A stretch of 45,546 nt of DNA from an uncultured Lachnospiraceae bacterium (GTDB taxonomy: Bacteria > Bacillota > Clostridia > Lachnospirales > Lachnospiraceae): the NCBI GenBank assembly GCA_900316855.1, contig ONEK01000019.1, positions 1 through 45,546 of the forward strand. The letters run 5' to 3'. The translations under genes and the position numbers were made by a program. The notes under the pieces were generated by a model. That model saw only the letters and a program-made list of their open reading frames with translations, was not told the DNA's origin and did not search any database. This document shows positions 32,235 through 40,450 of this stretch, one piece after another; within the stretch, counting starts at the first letter, position 1; every line of letters begins with the position of its first letter.

Positions 32235-32615
32235 AGAGGGTGTCTGCTGTATCAGCGGACACCCTCTAGAACTCGTTTCCCAATGGACTATACCTTCCTT
32301 TCATCAGAGTACTTACGATATTCAGTTGTTGTCAGGTCTCCATCGGACCGTACCTCCAGTGATTTCTTCGATGGCGGAAATTTACGTGTGCGTTGGTGTG
32401 TACCTCCAGTTCATAAAAGTTTGGCTTTGGAAATTTAAGTTCCGATTGGTCTATACCTCTGCTTTCTGCGGATTTGATAAGAGTTCTTCCGGATATCCGG
32501 ATGTTTTTCTCTTCTCTTTGGATGACTTTAAGATATCTCATTTGCAGTCATCAGTCAACCTCGATCCATTATTTTCTGTTTATTCGTAATATACTTCGCA
32601 ATTCACACTTTTAAT
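32235..32615 (-). repeat. Dispersed intergenic element, copy 1 (381 bp)
   Basis: The left end is a hairpin (AGAGGGTGTC-T-GCTG, TAT loop, complement; 32235-32267). The right end is a 35-bp block (32581-32615) identical to 40961-40995 in copy 2. Between them, four units carry TACCTCC or close variants at 32291, 32351, 32401 and 32454; on the minus strand these read GGAGGTA followed by a CC pair about 4 nt later. Flanking text such as GGAAATTTAAGT is also shared between copies. Orientation is assigned from the T-rich run after the hairpin on the minus strand (TTATTTT). It fills most of the gap between HPP and MATE genes. The rest of the gap (32044-32234) shows nothing clear. Confidence 0.85.
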
Positions 32616-32689
32616 GCGCCAGCACACTCATCTCTCCCTTTTTCCCGGCATGATGCGGTTGATGAAGTCCCGGGCTTGCATCCTGCTTC

Positions 32690-33658
32690 TTAACACGTTT
32701 TCACTGACGCTTTCCGGAAAATCAGAACCGCCAGCCCCATGAGGATGGATGAACCGGTCAGAATCTGCAGCGGGTAGGATGCGAGCTGCTGCGAAGGAAT
32801 AAGGAAAGCAAGAAGTACCGCTGCGCCGGCAGGCGGCAGATAGAGGTGGAAGCTCCGGACAAGAAGCAGGAACAGTACTGTTGCCGCAGCGGCAGCGGCG
32901 GGAAGAGGCACACCAAGCGTTTCATGCAGGATAAGCCGTATAAGCGCGCCCTCTGTCCCGCATAAGGTGAGGAACAGCACTGTCTTTGCAGGTTTCTTCC
33001 TCGCGCCCGCCAGAGGATTTGTGAATTCCGTGAACGCGACCAGAAGAGGAGGCGCCAGAACCAGTATTCTGCCAAGCCGGATCACAGGATACGAGACAAG
33101 AGCAATGAGCAGGATCCGGAGCAAGGCGTCCGTCAGGGCACCCCGCCCGGTAGGAAGGGAAGGATCCTTTATGGACACACGGGGCGCGGGAGACGGGGTA
33201 AAAGGTTCCTGTGGCCGGAGCCTCACCCTCTCCAGAGCAAGCCGCAGCAGCACGATGAGCGTGGTAAGAACCGCCGCGGAAACAGGATAGATCAGGGATC
33301 TTGTCTGCAGAACCACCGGCAGCACGATCGCCGAGATCATGGGCGCCAGTGTCGTACCGGAAAAAATATACAGCAACTGGCTTACGGCAAACGCCAGGAC
33401 AAACTGCTGCCAGAGCGGAAGGGGGACTAGCACGACAATCGCAAGACCGGTCAAAGCACCCGCCGCGATAAAAAGGAGCATCCTGCCGGATGAAACACGC
33501 CATGTTCTCCGTGGAGCAAGAAGATAGCCGGTCGCAAGCGCCGCAATTTCCGGGAACAGAATCTCCCGCTCATGCAGCGCGTCGGAAGCCGCCACCATCA
33601 GCAGTATCACGGCCGTGGTACACAGCTCCGGCAGCAGTCTGACAATTGTTTTCCTCAT
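32690..33658 (-). CDS. HPP-family integral membrane protein
   Basis: 322 residues with about ten hydrophobic segments in two halves. Near the C-terminus LPPAGAAVLLAFLIPSQQLA resembles the HPP family signature (HPPAGA...), and FPEIAALATGYLLAPRRTW near residue 35 marks the first repeat. HPP proteins are membrane proteins, some linked to nitrite transport in chloroplasts; the role here is unknown. Its start is 46 bp from the 3' end of the next gene upstream, so co-transcription is likely. Confidence 0.7.
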   Translation of the reverse strand: MRKTIVRLLPELCTTAVILLMVAASDALHEREILFPEIAALATGYLLAPRRTWRVSSGRMLLFIAAGALTGLAIVVLVPLPLWQQFVLAFAVSQLLYIFSGTTLAPMISAIVLPVVLQTRSLIYPVSAAVLTTLIVLLRLALERVRLRPQEPFTPSPAPRVSIKDPSLPTGRGALTDALLRILLIALVSYPVIRLGRILVLAPPLLVAFTEFTNPLAGARKKPAKTVLFLTLCGTEGALIRLILHETLGVPLPAAAAAATVLFLLLVRSFHLYLPPAGAAVLLAFLIPSQQLASYPLQILTGSSILMGLAVLIFRKASVKTC

Positions 33659-33703
33659 ATAGCCTCAACCATTCAGACAGATCCATTCAGGCGTCCTGTC
33701 CGT

Positions 33704-34678
33704 TCAGGCCTTCCGGTCCAGCCAGAACGGGTCCAGAGGGTTCTGCTTCCTTCTGACATCCCGCAGAAGCTGTTCAATATCCTCCGGTGCGGGAGAAGTC
33801 TTTGCGGCAGCATGTGCCGGCTTTTCCTTATCCCTGCTTTCCGCAGCTTCCGGCAGATCGCCCTGATGAAGGGGCTCCTGTTTCTGCGGCTTTGCCGTTT
33901 CCGGCGCATTGTCCTGCTCCGGCTCTACGGCTGCATTCCCGTCCCCGGAGTTCTGAGGTGCTGTGCTGTCTGCTTTGCCGGTCTCTTCGGGCTCCTCCTC
34001 TTCCTGCGGTGCGGTGCTCTCCTCGAATTGCTCCATTGCTTCGAGCTGCTCTTCCTGCTCCCTTCTTGTCTCGTCCGCGCGTTCCTTTGCAAGGTCTGCC
34101 TCGGAGGGAAGCTTATCATATTCCCCTGATTCCTGGAATTTGATCAGCTCTTTGGATGCTCTTCTGACGGCACGGTTAACCTCCGCGTAGATCGCAAGCT
34201 TATCACTCTCCGTAATGTAGGGATTGTCCTTTACCAGATTGATTTTGGAGATGCCCTCATTGATTTTGTCCCGGACGACCTGCTGCGCCTCCTCCTTCGT
34301 ATCGGCATTTTCCAGCTTCTTCTCCAGTGCCTTGCGGTCGGACTCCTCCTGTTTGAATTTGTTGTACAGCTCCGGGTTCTTATCCTTCAGATATTCAATT
34401 TCTTCATCGGACAGGTCCTGGCCGTATACGACCTTGTTGCAGATTCTCTCGAGCTTTGTGTCCTTTTCGCTCTGGCTCTCCATGAAATCTGTCAGCAGCT
34501 GCTGATCCGACGCCTTCTTCGCGGCCATTTCCCTGCCGGCGTCCGTCTTGCAGGTTACCGGCGTCTTCTGCAGAAGGTTTCCGGACTGCTTCTTCTGCTG
34601 CAGCCGGTGCTCAAGGGTGCGCCGGCGTGTGTAATCCTGAAGGCTCCCGATCTGTGTAAATCCCTGAAATGACAGCAT
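33704..34678 (-). CDS. Coiled-coil protein of unknown function
   Basis: About 324 residues, no signal peptide or membrane segment. Start ATG 34678 has GGAGGAG 8 nt upstream and gives MLSFQGFTQIGSLQDYTRRR. A helical, highly charged region (about 60-190) with LSDEEIEYLKDKNPELYNKF suggests a coiled coil. The last 120 residues are Glu/Pro/Ala-rich and probably disordered. I recall similar uncharacterised proteins in Lachnospiraceae. It could be a structural or cell-surface-associated cytoplasmic factor; no function assigned. Confidence 0.6.
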   Translation of the reverse strand: MLSFQGFTQIGSLQDYTRRRTLEHRLQQKKQSGNLLQKTPVTCKTDAGREMAAKKASDQQLLTDFMESQSEKDTKLERICNKVVYGQDLSDEEIEYLKDKNPELYNKFKQEESDRKALEKKLENADTKEEAQQVVRDKINEGISKINLVKDNPYITESDKLAIYAEVNRAVRRASKELIKFQESGEYDKLPSEADLAKERADETRREQEEQLEAMEQFEESTAPQEEEEPEETGKADSTAPQNSGDGNAAVEPEQDNAPETAKPQKQEPLHQGDLPEAAESRDKEKPAHAAAKTSPAPEDIEQLLRDVRRKQNPLDPFWLDRKA

Positions 34679-34882
34679 GATGGCTCTCCTCCGTGCAGCC
34701 TGCACTTGCATGTGCATACCGCCTGTTGCATTCAGACAGTGCCTTTTGGCGCGCTGATATCCCGATAATCCAGTCAGTGTGCAAAAGATCCTATACGTCT
34801 AATATCGGCGTAGATGCAGGTGCCATAAGAGCCATCGTCACCGCAAGCGGCGCACCGTCTGCCAGAGGGGGGTGTCCGTGCG

Positions 34883-36349
34883 TCAATCCGCGTCCGCTTC
34901 CGCATGATATCCGCGGATGAATGTCTTATAGAAGTCGACCGCCTGGGCGGCTGCGTCAATTGCTATGTTTTCGTCAATTCCATGGCACGAGCCCATCTGC
35001 TGCACCGTCAGTCTTCCGGGGAAGAAACGCCAGCAGTTTTCCGACAGCTCTGCAAAGTGCCGGCAGTCCGTTCCTCCGGTCATGACATAGGGAATCACCG
35101 CGGCGTCCGGATAGACCTTCCGGATGACCGATGCAAGATACCGGAACTGCTCCGTATCCGCCGGGGTCACAGGGCTTGCTTCCCTTGCGGAGTAGACCTC
35201 CATGTCCAGATGATAGCGGTCCGCGACCTTCCTGAGTGCCTCGATGCTGTCCTGAAGTTTCTCGCAGAAGCCGATCCGAATATTGGCGATGACATAAGGC
35301 GCTGCCGGCATGACGTTTTCCGCATCCGAGCCCTGCATCATGGTAAAGGCGCAGGTTGTGCCGAAAATAGCGCCGACCTGGCCGCCCTTCGAAGCCAGAA
35401 TTTTTACAAGGAGTCCCCCGAAAAGCCACAGATTCGCAGTGAAGAACCTGAGGTAAAACGGCACCGCGGGCGAGAGTGCTTCGATCATCTGCCTGCATTC
35501 GGGCGTCAGCTTCCTTTTGAAGGGGTTGTGCCGGTTCACATCCGTCACGAAGGCACACAGATTTGTCACGTTTGTGACGGGCCCCGGTGTTGCCGCATGG
35601 CCGCCGTGTCCGCGGGAAGTGAAGCGGATATTGGCATAGCCCTTCTCCGTCACACCAACCGCGGCAAGAGGCCGGTCCACCACACCCTTGAGCGGGTGCT
35701 CCAGCACGGCGCCGCCTTCATCCATGACAAAATCAAAACGAATTCCCTGTTCCTTCAGGTACTGTACGGAATGTGCCGCGCCGGGACCGCTCGGTTCTTC
35801 GTTGATGGAATACTGGAACCAGATATCCTGTCCCGGGGTGAAGCCTTCCTCCAGCAGCTCTTCTGCCGCGGAAAGCTGGGTGAACAGGTTGCATTTGTCA
35901 TCCACGGTTCCCCTGCCCCAGAGGATCCCGTTTTCATAGTCTCCCGAGAACGGTCCGTGTGACCAGCCCTCCGGGCTGGCGGGAACGACATCCTGATGTC
36001 CCATGAAAAGGATCGGCTTCGCCGAAGGGTTTTCCCCCTTCCAGCGATAGAGCAGGACCCCGTTCCGCTCCGTTTTCTCCAGCTTCGCGTGTACAAGCGG
36101 GAACAGTTCATCCACCTTTTCCTGGTAACGACGGAAGGCGGACAGATCCGCGTCCGGTTCATCCGGCTGTGAAAGCGTTTCAATCCGGATCAGGTCCCCG
36201 AATTTCCTCGCGTAGGAATCAAGCCGTTCCTGATCGCACTGATAGATTTGCTCTGCAGGCACGGCACCGGGGCCGGCTTTGACAGCGCACACAGCGCAGA
36301 CCGCGGTCAGAACGCACACCATTCCCAGAACAATCCAGAGGATAATCAT
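34883..36349 (-). CDS. M20 metallopeptidase with N-terminal membrane anchor
   Basis: Start ATG 36349 overlaps the upstream gene's stop as ATGA and has AAGGAG 8 nt upstream. One N-terminal hydrophobic helix (IILWIVLGMVCVLTAVCAV) is followed by an M20 peptidase of the carboxypeptidase S type. Zinc ligands are in GHQDVVP, GRGTVDDK, NEEPSGPG, the DEGG strand and the late SCHGIDENIA. The dimerisation domain lies in the middle. It should cleave C-terminal residues or acyl groups from peptides at the membrane. It forms an operon with two membrane protein genes. Confidence 0.88.
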   Translation of the reverse strand: MIILWIVLGMVCVLTAVCAVCAVKAGPGAVPAEQIYQCDQERLDSYARKFGDLIRIETLSQPDEPDADLSAFRRYQEKVDELFPLVHAKLEKTERNGVLLYRWKGENPSAKPILFMGHQDVVPASPEGWSHGPFSGDYENGILWGRGTVDDKCNLFTQLSAAEELLEEGFTPGQDIWFQYSINEEPSGPGAAHSVQYLKEQGIRFDFVMDEGGAVLEHPLKGVVDRPLAAVGVTEKGYANIRFTSRGHGGHAATPGPVTNVTNLCAFVTDVNRHNPFKRKLTPECRQMIEALSPAVPFYLRFFTANLWLFGGLLVKILASKGGQVGAIFGTTCAFTMMQGSDAENVMPAAPYVIANIRIGFCEKLQDSIEALRKVADRYHLDMEVYSAREASPVTPADTEQFRYLASVIRKVYPDAAVIPYVMTGGTDCRHFAELSENCWRFFPGRLTVQQMGSCHGIDENIAIDAAAQAVDFYKTFIRGYHAEADAD

Positions 36350-37035
36350 TCCAGCACTCCTTTCCTGTACAGCAGGATCGCCCACACCATGGAAATGACG
36401 GCCAGGACAACGACCATCGTCGAAACCATGCCGGTAAGCGAAGGAACCAGCGCAAACAGCAGGATGGAAAGCACAAGGGGAAGGATTGTCACCTTCGGGA
36501 ATTTGAGGAAATAGGTATAGGCCATGGCACCGAACAGCGCGCTGATGACTGTTTTGAAGGCAGGTCTGAGCACAGGATTATTGAGGAGCGGCGTGAGCGG
36601 CCGGATGAGCAGCACCCCTGCCGCCAGTGTCACAATCGTTGTAATAGCGGACCCCGCAACCGCGATTGTGCCGATAATCTCATTTTCCACCGTACCCGGT
36701 TTCGTGCCCGCGTTATTTTCCGCATTCATGACGCAGGGAATTTTCAGGTTGATCAGGTTGCCGGTCAGAAATGCGATGTATGTACCGCCTGTACCAAGGA
36801 GTGGTGCATAGGTCACGACCTCTATGATGTCACTCGGCAGGTACTGGATCGTAACGGCGAGGAACGCACCCCAGTATCCGGCACTGAACGCGATGTCCTC
36901 TCCGTAAAACCACGCAATGAAAAAAGGTACCGCCAGCATCATGACGCCCGATAATACCATGCTGGCGCGCCCGATGCGGTGCGAATCCTTCTGGTAGGCT
37001 TCATTGATCCTGCCCGTATCTGTATCTGTTCCCAA
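36346..37035 (-). CDS. Conserved membrane protein, DUF5058 partner
   Basis: 229 residues, about six hydrophobic segments. GRASMVLSGVMMLAVPFFIA opens the first helix; the loop PLLGTGGTYIAFLTGNLINL with KIPCVMNAE is a striking polar, Gly-rich region between helices. It overlaps the M20 gene by 4 bp and follows the DUF5058 gene by about 100 bp. Partnering DUF5058 in one transporter is inferred from position. I know no functional study. Confidence 0.7.
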   Translation of the reverse strand: MGTDTDTGRINEAYQKDSHRIGRASMVLSGVMMLAVPFFIAWFYGEDIAFSAGYWGAFLAVTIQYLPSDIIEVVTYAPLLGTGGTYIAFLTGNLINLKIPCVMNAENNAGTKPGTVENEIIGTIAVAGSAITTIVTLAAGVLLIRPLTPLLNNPVLRPAFKTVISALFGAMAYTYFLKFPKVTILPLVLSILLFALVPSLTGMVSTMVVVLAVISMVWAILLYRKGVLE

Positions 37036-37132
37036 TTCTGCTCACCTCCTGTGTGCCGTCATCGGCACCCCCGCGGGGGAATCCTTTCTGAAGAGCCGGC
37101 AGCCCCGGCCAGTCTGCGCTGTGACAGGGATC

Positions 37133-37909
37133 TCATTCCGGGAACGCGGACAGCGTCGGAAACAGAAACTGTCCGAGAACCGCGCAGGTCATCCCGATCA
37201 GCATGGAGAATGACTGCGCGTAATCCTTCAGCCACTTCGCCCTTCCGCTGTCCATGATCTTCTGGAAAACAGCCATTGCCGCGAACGCTGTCACAAACGC
37301 TGTGAGCGGGAGTACGTTCGGGGTCCGCACGGCGCCTCCGGTCTCCACGGTTCTCAGATAAGAGATCGTGTCGCCGAAATACGCGCAGATCATTCCGGTA
37401 AACATTGCCGCGAAGAGGATGTTCGAAAGCTTCGGATCCTTTGACGCTCCGGACTTTACGCGTTTCTGGTATCGTTTGAAGAAAAACAGGATGAATAGTG
37501 CTGACCAGAGCATGTTGACGGTCATGCCGAAAACTATCGCCGCAAGACTGCCGCCTGTCATGGCTGAGCTTGGAAGTTCCCCCAGACCCATTCCTTTGGC
37601 AAGATTGTTTGCCGTAGAGCCCTCATAATGAAGAGCTCCGATGACGGAAAGCCTCATCCACGGCACCGGAATGCCTAGCGACGGGGCGAGTGCGATGACT
37701 CCGATCAGAATTCCGATGGATGGAATAAGCGAAAAGAGGATGGAGGAGGTCAGGGCCCCCTTCAGCTGTTCATTCCGCATACCGATCTTTACCCCGTGCC
37801 GCCATGCCCTGACGAGGAACAGAACGGACTGAAGCAGTACGCATACCACAACCGCGCCGCATATCAGGTACATGGGTGCGGAATTGGCCTTTTGCAGAAA
37901 ATCGCTCAT
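37133..37909 (-). CDS. DUF5058 family membrane protein
   Basis: About 258 residues with six or seven hydrophobic segments. Start ATG 37909 with GAAAGGA 6 nt upstream. The loop LHYEGSTANNLAKGMGLGEL and the helix RLSVIGA match DUF5058 as I remember it. The polar Gly/Asn-rich loop resembles substrate loops of transporters. It is the promoter-proximal gene of the three-gene peptidase operon and lies next to a hairpin cluster. Confidence 0.75.
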   Translation of the reverse strand: MSDFLQKANSAPMYLICGAVVVCVLLQSVLFLVRAWRHGVKIGMRNEQLKGALTSSILFSLIPSIGILIGVIALAPSLGIPVPWMRLSVIGALHYEGSTANNLAKGMGLGELPSSAMTGGSLAAIVFGMTVNMLWSALFILFFFKRYQKRVKSGASKDPKLSNILFAAMFTGMICAYFGDTISYLRTVETGGAVRTPNVLPLTAFVTAFAAMAVFQKIMDSGRAKWLKDYAQSFSMLIGMTCAVLGQFLFPTLSAFPE

Positions 37910-37920
37910 TTTTTCCTTTC

Positions 37921-38102
37921 TGCCTGCGAAGCAGGCACTCATCGAGTGAAATCCGCGAAGGCGGTTTCACTCGTATGATCGTGAGCCGGATGCCGCAGGC
38001 TCCGGCTGAGTTATGAAAGTTTCGCATCGGCGAAACTTTCTAACTTGCCCTTTCTGCCTGCGAAGCAGGCATTCATCGAGTGAAATCCGCAGGTGCGGTT
38101 TC
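37921..38102. repeat. Cluster of palindromic hairpin repeats
   Basis: TGCCTGC-GAA-GCAGGCA occurs twice (37921-37937 and 38055-38071), each followed by GAGTGAAATCCGC and its pairing arm. Between lie an AGCCGGA/TCCGGCT hairpin (37984-38007) and a perfect 11-bp stem GAAAGTTTCGC/GCGAAACTTTC with ATCG loop (38015-38040). Thus a two-part unit is tandemly repeated with variation. It is intergenic, upstream of the DUF5058 gene, and REP-like. Confidence 0.8.
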
Positions 38103-38136
38103 GCCGATGCGTTCATTGTGATTGGTGCCTGCCGGG

Positions 38137-38355
38137 TCAGGCGGTGACGGCACCGATCATGGCGGCGATGCCCGCGATGACAAGAATCGGGATCGCAAGG
38201 TATATCAGCCCGACGAAAAATATACCGACAAGCAGCAGCGGAAGCAGGATCACGAAGCAGAGGATTTTCGCGATTCCCCAGGCAGCCTTAAGGCCCCAAA
38301 CAAGCATTTTCCAAGCCACAAAGATGAGCGCGGCGAAAAATATTACAGTCAGCAC
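38137..38355 (-). CDS. Small hydrophobic membrane protein
   Basis: 72 residues, nearly all hydrophobic, with two or three helices (VIFFAALIFVAWKMLVWGLK and later FVGLIYLAIPILVIAGIAAM). The start is GTG with AAAGGAG 7 nt upstream. No family assigned. It stands alone between the hairpin cluster and the OGG gene. Confidence 0.55.
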   Translation of the reverse strand: MLTVIFFAALIFVAWKMLVWGLKAAWGIAKILCFVILLPLLLVGIFFVGLIYLAIPILVIAGIAAMIGAVTA

Positions 38356-38402
38356 AGGTCTCTCCTTTCCGGTTCCGGCAAATCTCCCTTTTCTCTATTG
38401 TA

Positions 38403-39269
38403 TCAGGCTGACACGGATCCGGAATTTTGGGAAACATTTTGGGCATGCCTTCCTGCCGCAGCGGCGTGTGCTTTTGTGTAGTAGAAAACGTACTGCTGCA
38501 CGATACCCGCAGCATTCCCGCAGCCCTCAAAAGGGGATGTGCCGCCGAAGGAATCACGGATCGCACGGCTGATCCATACATCCACCGGTACGCATTCTGT
38601 CCTGCCGTATCCAAACAGTGCAATACAGTTGGCGACCTTTTTCCCCACGCCGTAAACAGCCTCGAGATTGTGGAGGAGCTCGCCGCTGGGAAGCGCATCC
38701 AGTCCTGTAAGGTCAAGCTTCCCGTCATTGACACGCCGGATGGCATCCAGCAGGTATTCCGCACGGTACCCTGTGCCCAGTGTCCGGAGCTGATCCAGTG
38801 TGATGTCACGCAGCTCCTCCGGAGAGGGAAACAGGAATACAGCCCCATAATCGGTTTCCACCCGCCGGCCGTACCGCTCAGCCAGGTGCTCTGCCGTGTT
38901 CCGGATTGCAGGGATTGATTTCCTCTGGGAAATAATGAAAGTCAGCAGCATTTCCCAAGGATCCTGGCGAAGGATACGAATGCCCTTTCCATACTCCATC
39001 GCCTGATCCAGCAGCGGATCCCTTCCCTTCAGCCGCTTTCTCAGCTGCGAATAAGAGCGGTCCAGATCGAAATAACGCTGCCAGGTACTGATCCACTCCT
39101 GCCGGGTGCAGGTGACCTCATACTTCTCTGGACCGGTCTGCCGAAGGTAGAGGACAGAGCTGCCGCATGGAAAACAGTACCATTCTTCCTCAACGGGCAG
39201 TGCCCGGAAGCACTGCCCGCAGGAAATAATTTTGTTCAGATCAAAATCATCCTGAATAACTACGTCCAT
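38403..39269 (-). CDS. 8-oxoguanine DNA glycosylase, OGG/HhH-GPD type
   Basis: 288 residues. The N-terminal OGG domain has FDLNKIISCGQCFRA; the helix-hairpin-helix reads LEAVYGVGKKVANCI with the catalytic Lys in GKKVA, followed by the catalytic Asp in VPVDVWISRAI. It removes oxidised guanine from DNA and cleaves the strand by beta-elimination. The order of domains matches eukaryotic OGG1 and its bacterial homologs rather than MutM. The last 30 residues form an Ala/Ser-rich tail. Confidence 0.92.
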   Translation of the reverse strand: MDVVIQDDFDLNKIISCGQCFRALPVEEEWYCFPCGSSVLYLRQTGPEKYEVTCTRQEWISTWQRYFDLDRSYSQLRKRLKGRDPLLDQAMEYGKGIRILRQDPWEMLLTFIISQRKSIPAIRNTAEHLAERYGRRVETDYGAVFLFPSPEELRDITLDQLRTLGTGYRAEYLLDAIRRVNDGKLDLTGLDALPSGELLHNLEAVYGVGKKVANCIALFGYGRTECVPVDVWISRAIRDSFGGTSPFEGCGNAAGIVQQYVFYYTKAHAAAAGRHAQNVSQNSGSVSA

Positions 39270-39316
39270 GAAAGCCGCTGTTTGCCGTAAATTGACAGAT
39301 TTGGATATTGACTGTT

Positions 39317-40174
39317 TTAGTCAGAAACAGACAGGAGTTCGATGTGGAAATTCAACTCCTTTCCGGCGAACTCGGAGTTGGCGTCGAGTGTGATGTTCTC
39401 ATCATCCTTGTCCGTGACAATGACGGGGAAGGAGCCTCCCCTGTCACTCTTCAGATAGACCTGCTGGCCGATCTCGAGATCTTCCGATCCCGGAACGTCG
39501 GCAACCTTAAGGTGAAGGACATACTGCGGATTATAATTGCCATAGGCTTCATCCGGCAGCAAATGGACATCAACGCTGTCTCCGGGATCCATATTTACAA
39601 CTGCCCGGTCGAAGCCGCGGATCATCATGCCGGTTCCGCAGACATATTCCATCGGCTCGGAATCATAGGATGAATCGAACTGCGTCCCGTCATCGAGTGT
39701 TCCGCGGTAATGGACCCGTACAACCTTCCCGGCATTCTTTCCTTCAAGGCTAACCTTTCTTTCTCCGCCGCAGCAGTGTCCGCAGCCCTCCCCGCTGCCG
39801 CAGTGACGGCCGCATTCCCCGTCTTCCTCTTCGTGTCCGTGATGGTCGCAATTGGCTTCGCCCTGCTGCAGGGTTCCCTCCAGAAATGCCTGTAACGCGT
39901 CATCCGCGCTTCCGGTGGCACCCGGATAAACCTCTATGCCCTCGCCTGCAAGGGCATTCAGCATGCCCTGTCCGAGCCCGCCGCAGAGGACAGCATCCAC
40001 CCTGTTGTCTGCAAGAACACCCGCAAGTGCCTCGTGACCGGCGCCACCGTTGCCGATTACAGCGGAAGAAACCACCTTCCCGTTTTCAATTTCATAGAGC
40101 TTGAAGTTCTCCGTTTTCCCGAAATGTTGGAAAACACTGCCATCATTCTTATCGTAGGTTACCGCAATCCTCAT
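39317..40174 (-). CDS. NifX-like domain fused to a SlyD-type FKBP isomerase
   Basis: Start ATG 40174 with AAAGGAG 6 nt upstream. Residues 1-110 are a dinitrogenase iron-molybdenum cofactor (NifX/NifB C-terminal) domain: MRIAVTYDKNDGSVFQHFGK and DAVLCGGLGQGMLNALAGEG. A 30-residue linker carries five His and six Cys (CDHHGHEEEDGECGRHC then CGHCC). Residues from about 145 are a SlyD-like FKBP with VRVHYRGTLDDGTQFDSS, MIRGFDRAV, YGNYNPQ and the IF insert ending NFHIELLSV. Metal handling plus prolyl isomerisation and chaperone activity are the expected functions. Domains are intact. Confidence 0.88.
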   Translation of the reverse strand: MRIAVTYDKNDGSVFQHFGKTENFKLYEIENGKVVSSAVIGNGGAGHEALAGVLADNRVDAVLCGGLGQGMLNALAGEGIEVYPGATGSADDALQAFLEGTLQQGEANCDHHGHEEEDGECGRHCGSGEGCGHCCGGERKVSLEGKNAGKVVRVHYRGTLDDGTQFDSSYDSEPMEYVCGTGMMIRGFDRAVVNMDPGDSVDVHLLPDEAYGNYNPQYVLHLKVADVPGSEDLEIGQQVYLKSDRGGSFPVIVTDKDDENITLDANSEFAGKELNFHIELLSVSD

Positions 40175-40201
40175 GAACACTCCTTTGGTTAATACCGGTT
40201 T

Positions 40202-40232
40202 CTGCCTGCGAAGCGGATGACTTCGCCGGCAG
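40202..40232. repeat. REP-like hairpin upstream of the NifX/SlyD gene
   Basis: CTGCC-T-GCGAAG, a 7-nt loop, CTTCGC-C-GGCAG. It begins with the same TTTCTGCCTGCGAAGC string as the cluster at 37921 and 38055 and then diverges. Confidence 0.65.
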
Positions 40233-40346
40233 TTTCGCATACGGTTAAATTCTATCACAGAAACCAGCGGCATGAGGCTTCCGGATGTGGCTTTCCTTTG
40301 CAGCGGACACTATAGCATGCAAAAACGCCCGGGAGGATCTGATGCT

Positions 40347-40382
40347 AATCGAGTAGGGGGATTTCATCCCCTACTCGATTTT
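40347..40382 (+). terminator. Strong 13-bp hairpin with short T-run
   Basis: AATCGAGTAGGGG (40347-40359) pairs perfectly with 40368-40380 around an 8-nt loop, with TTTT covering the end on the plus strand. No plus-strand gene lies upstream, so it may instead be a structural or bidirectional element. Confidence 0.55.
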
Positions 40383-40450
40383 CGCACCTGCGAACAGCTC
40401 GAAGCACAGCTTCTCGCTGTTCTTGCGGGCCTCTAATGTCCGCTCGAAAT

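Noticed and set aside
32341..32470. Possible CRISPR array from the regular TACCTCC cores
   Set aside because: Only three or four degenerate units, no constant repeat of 23 bp or more, no unique spacers and no cas genes.
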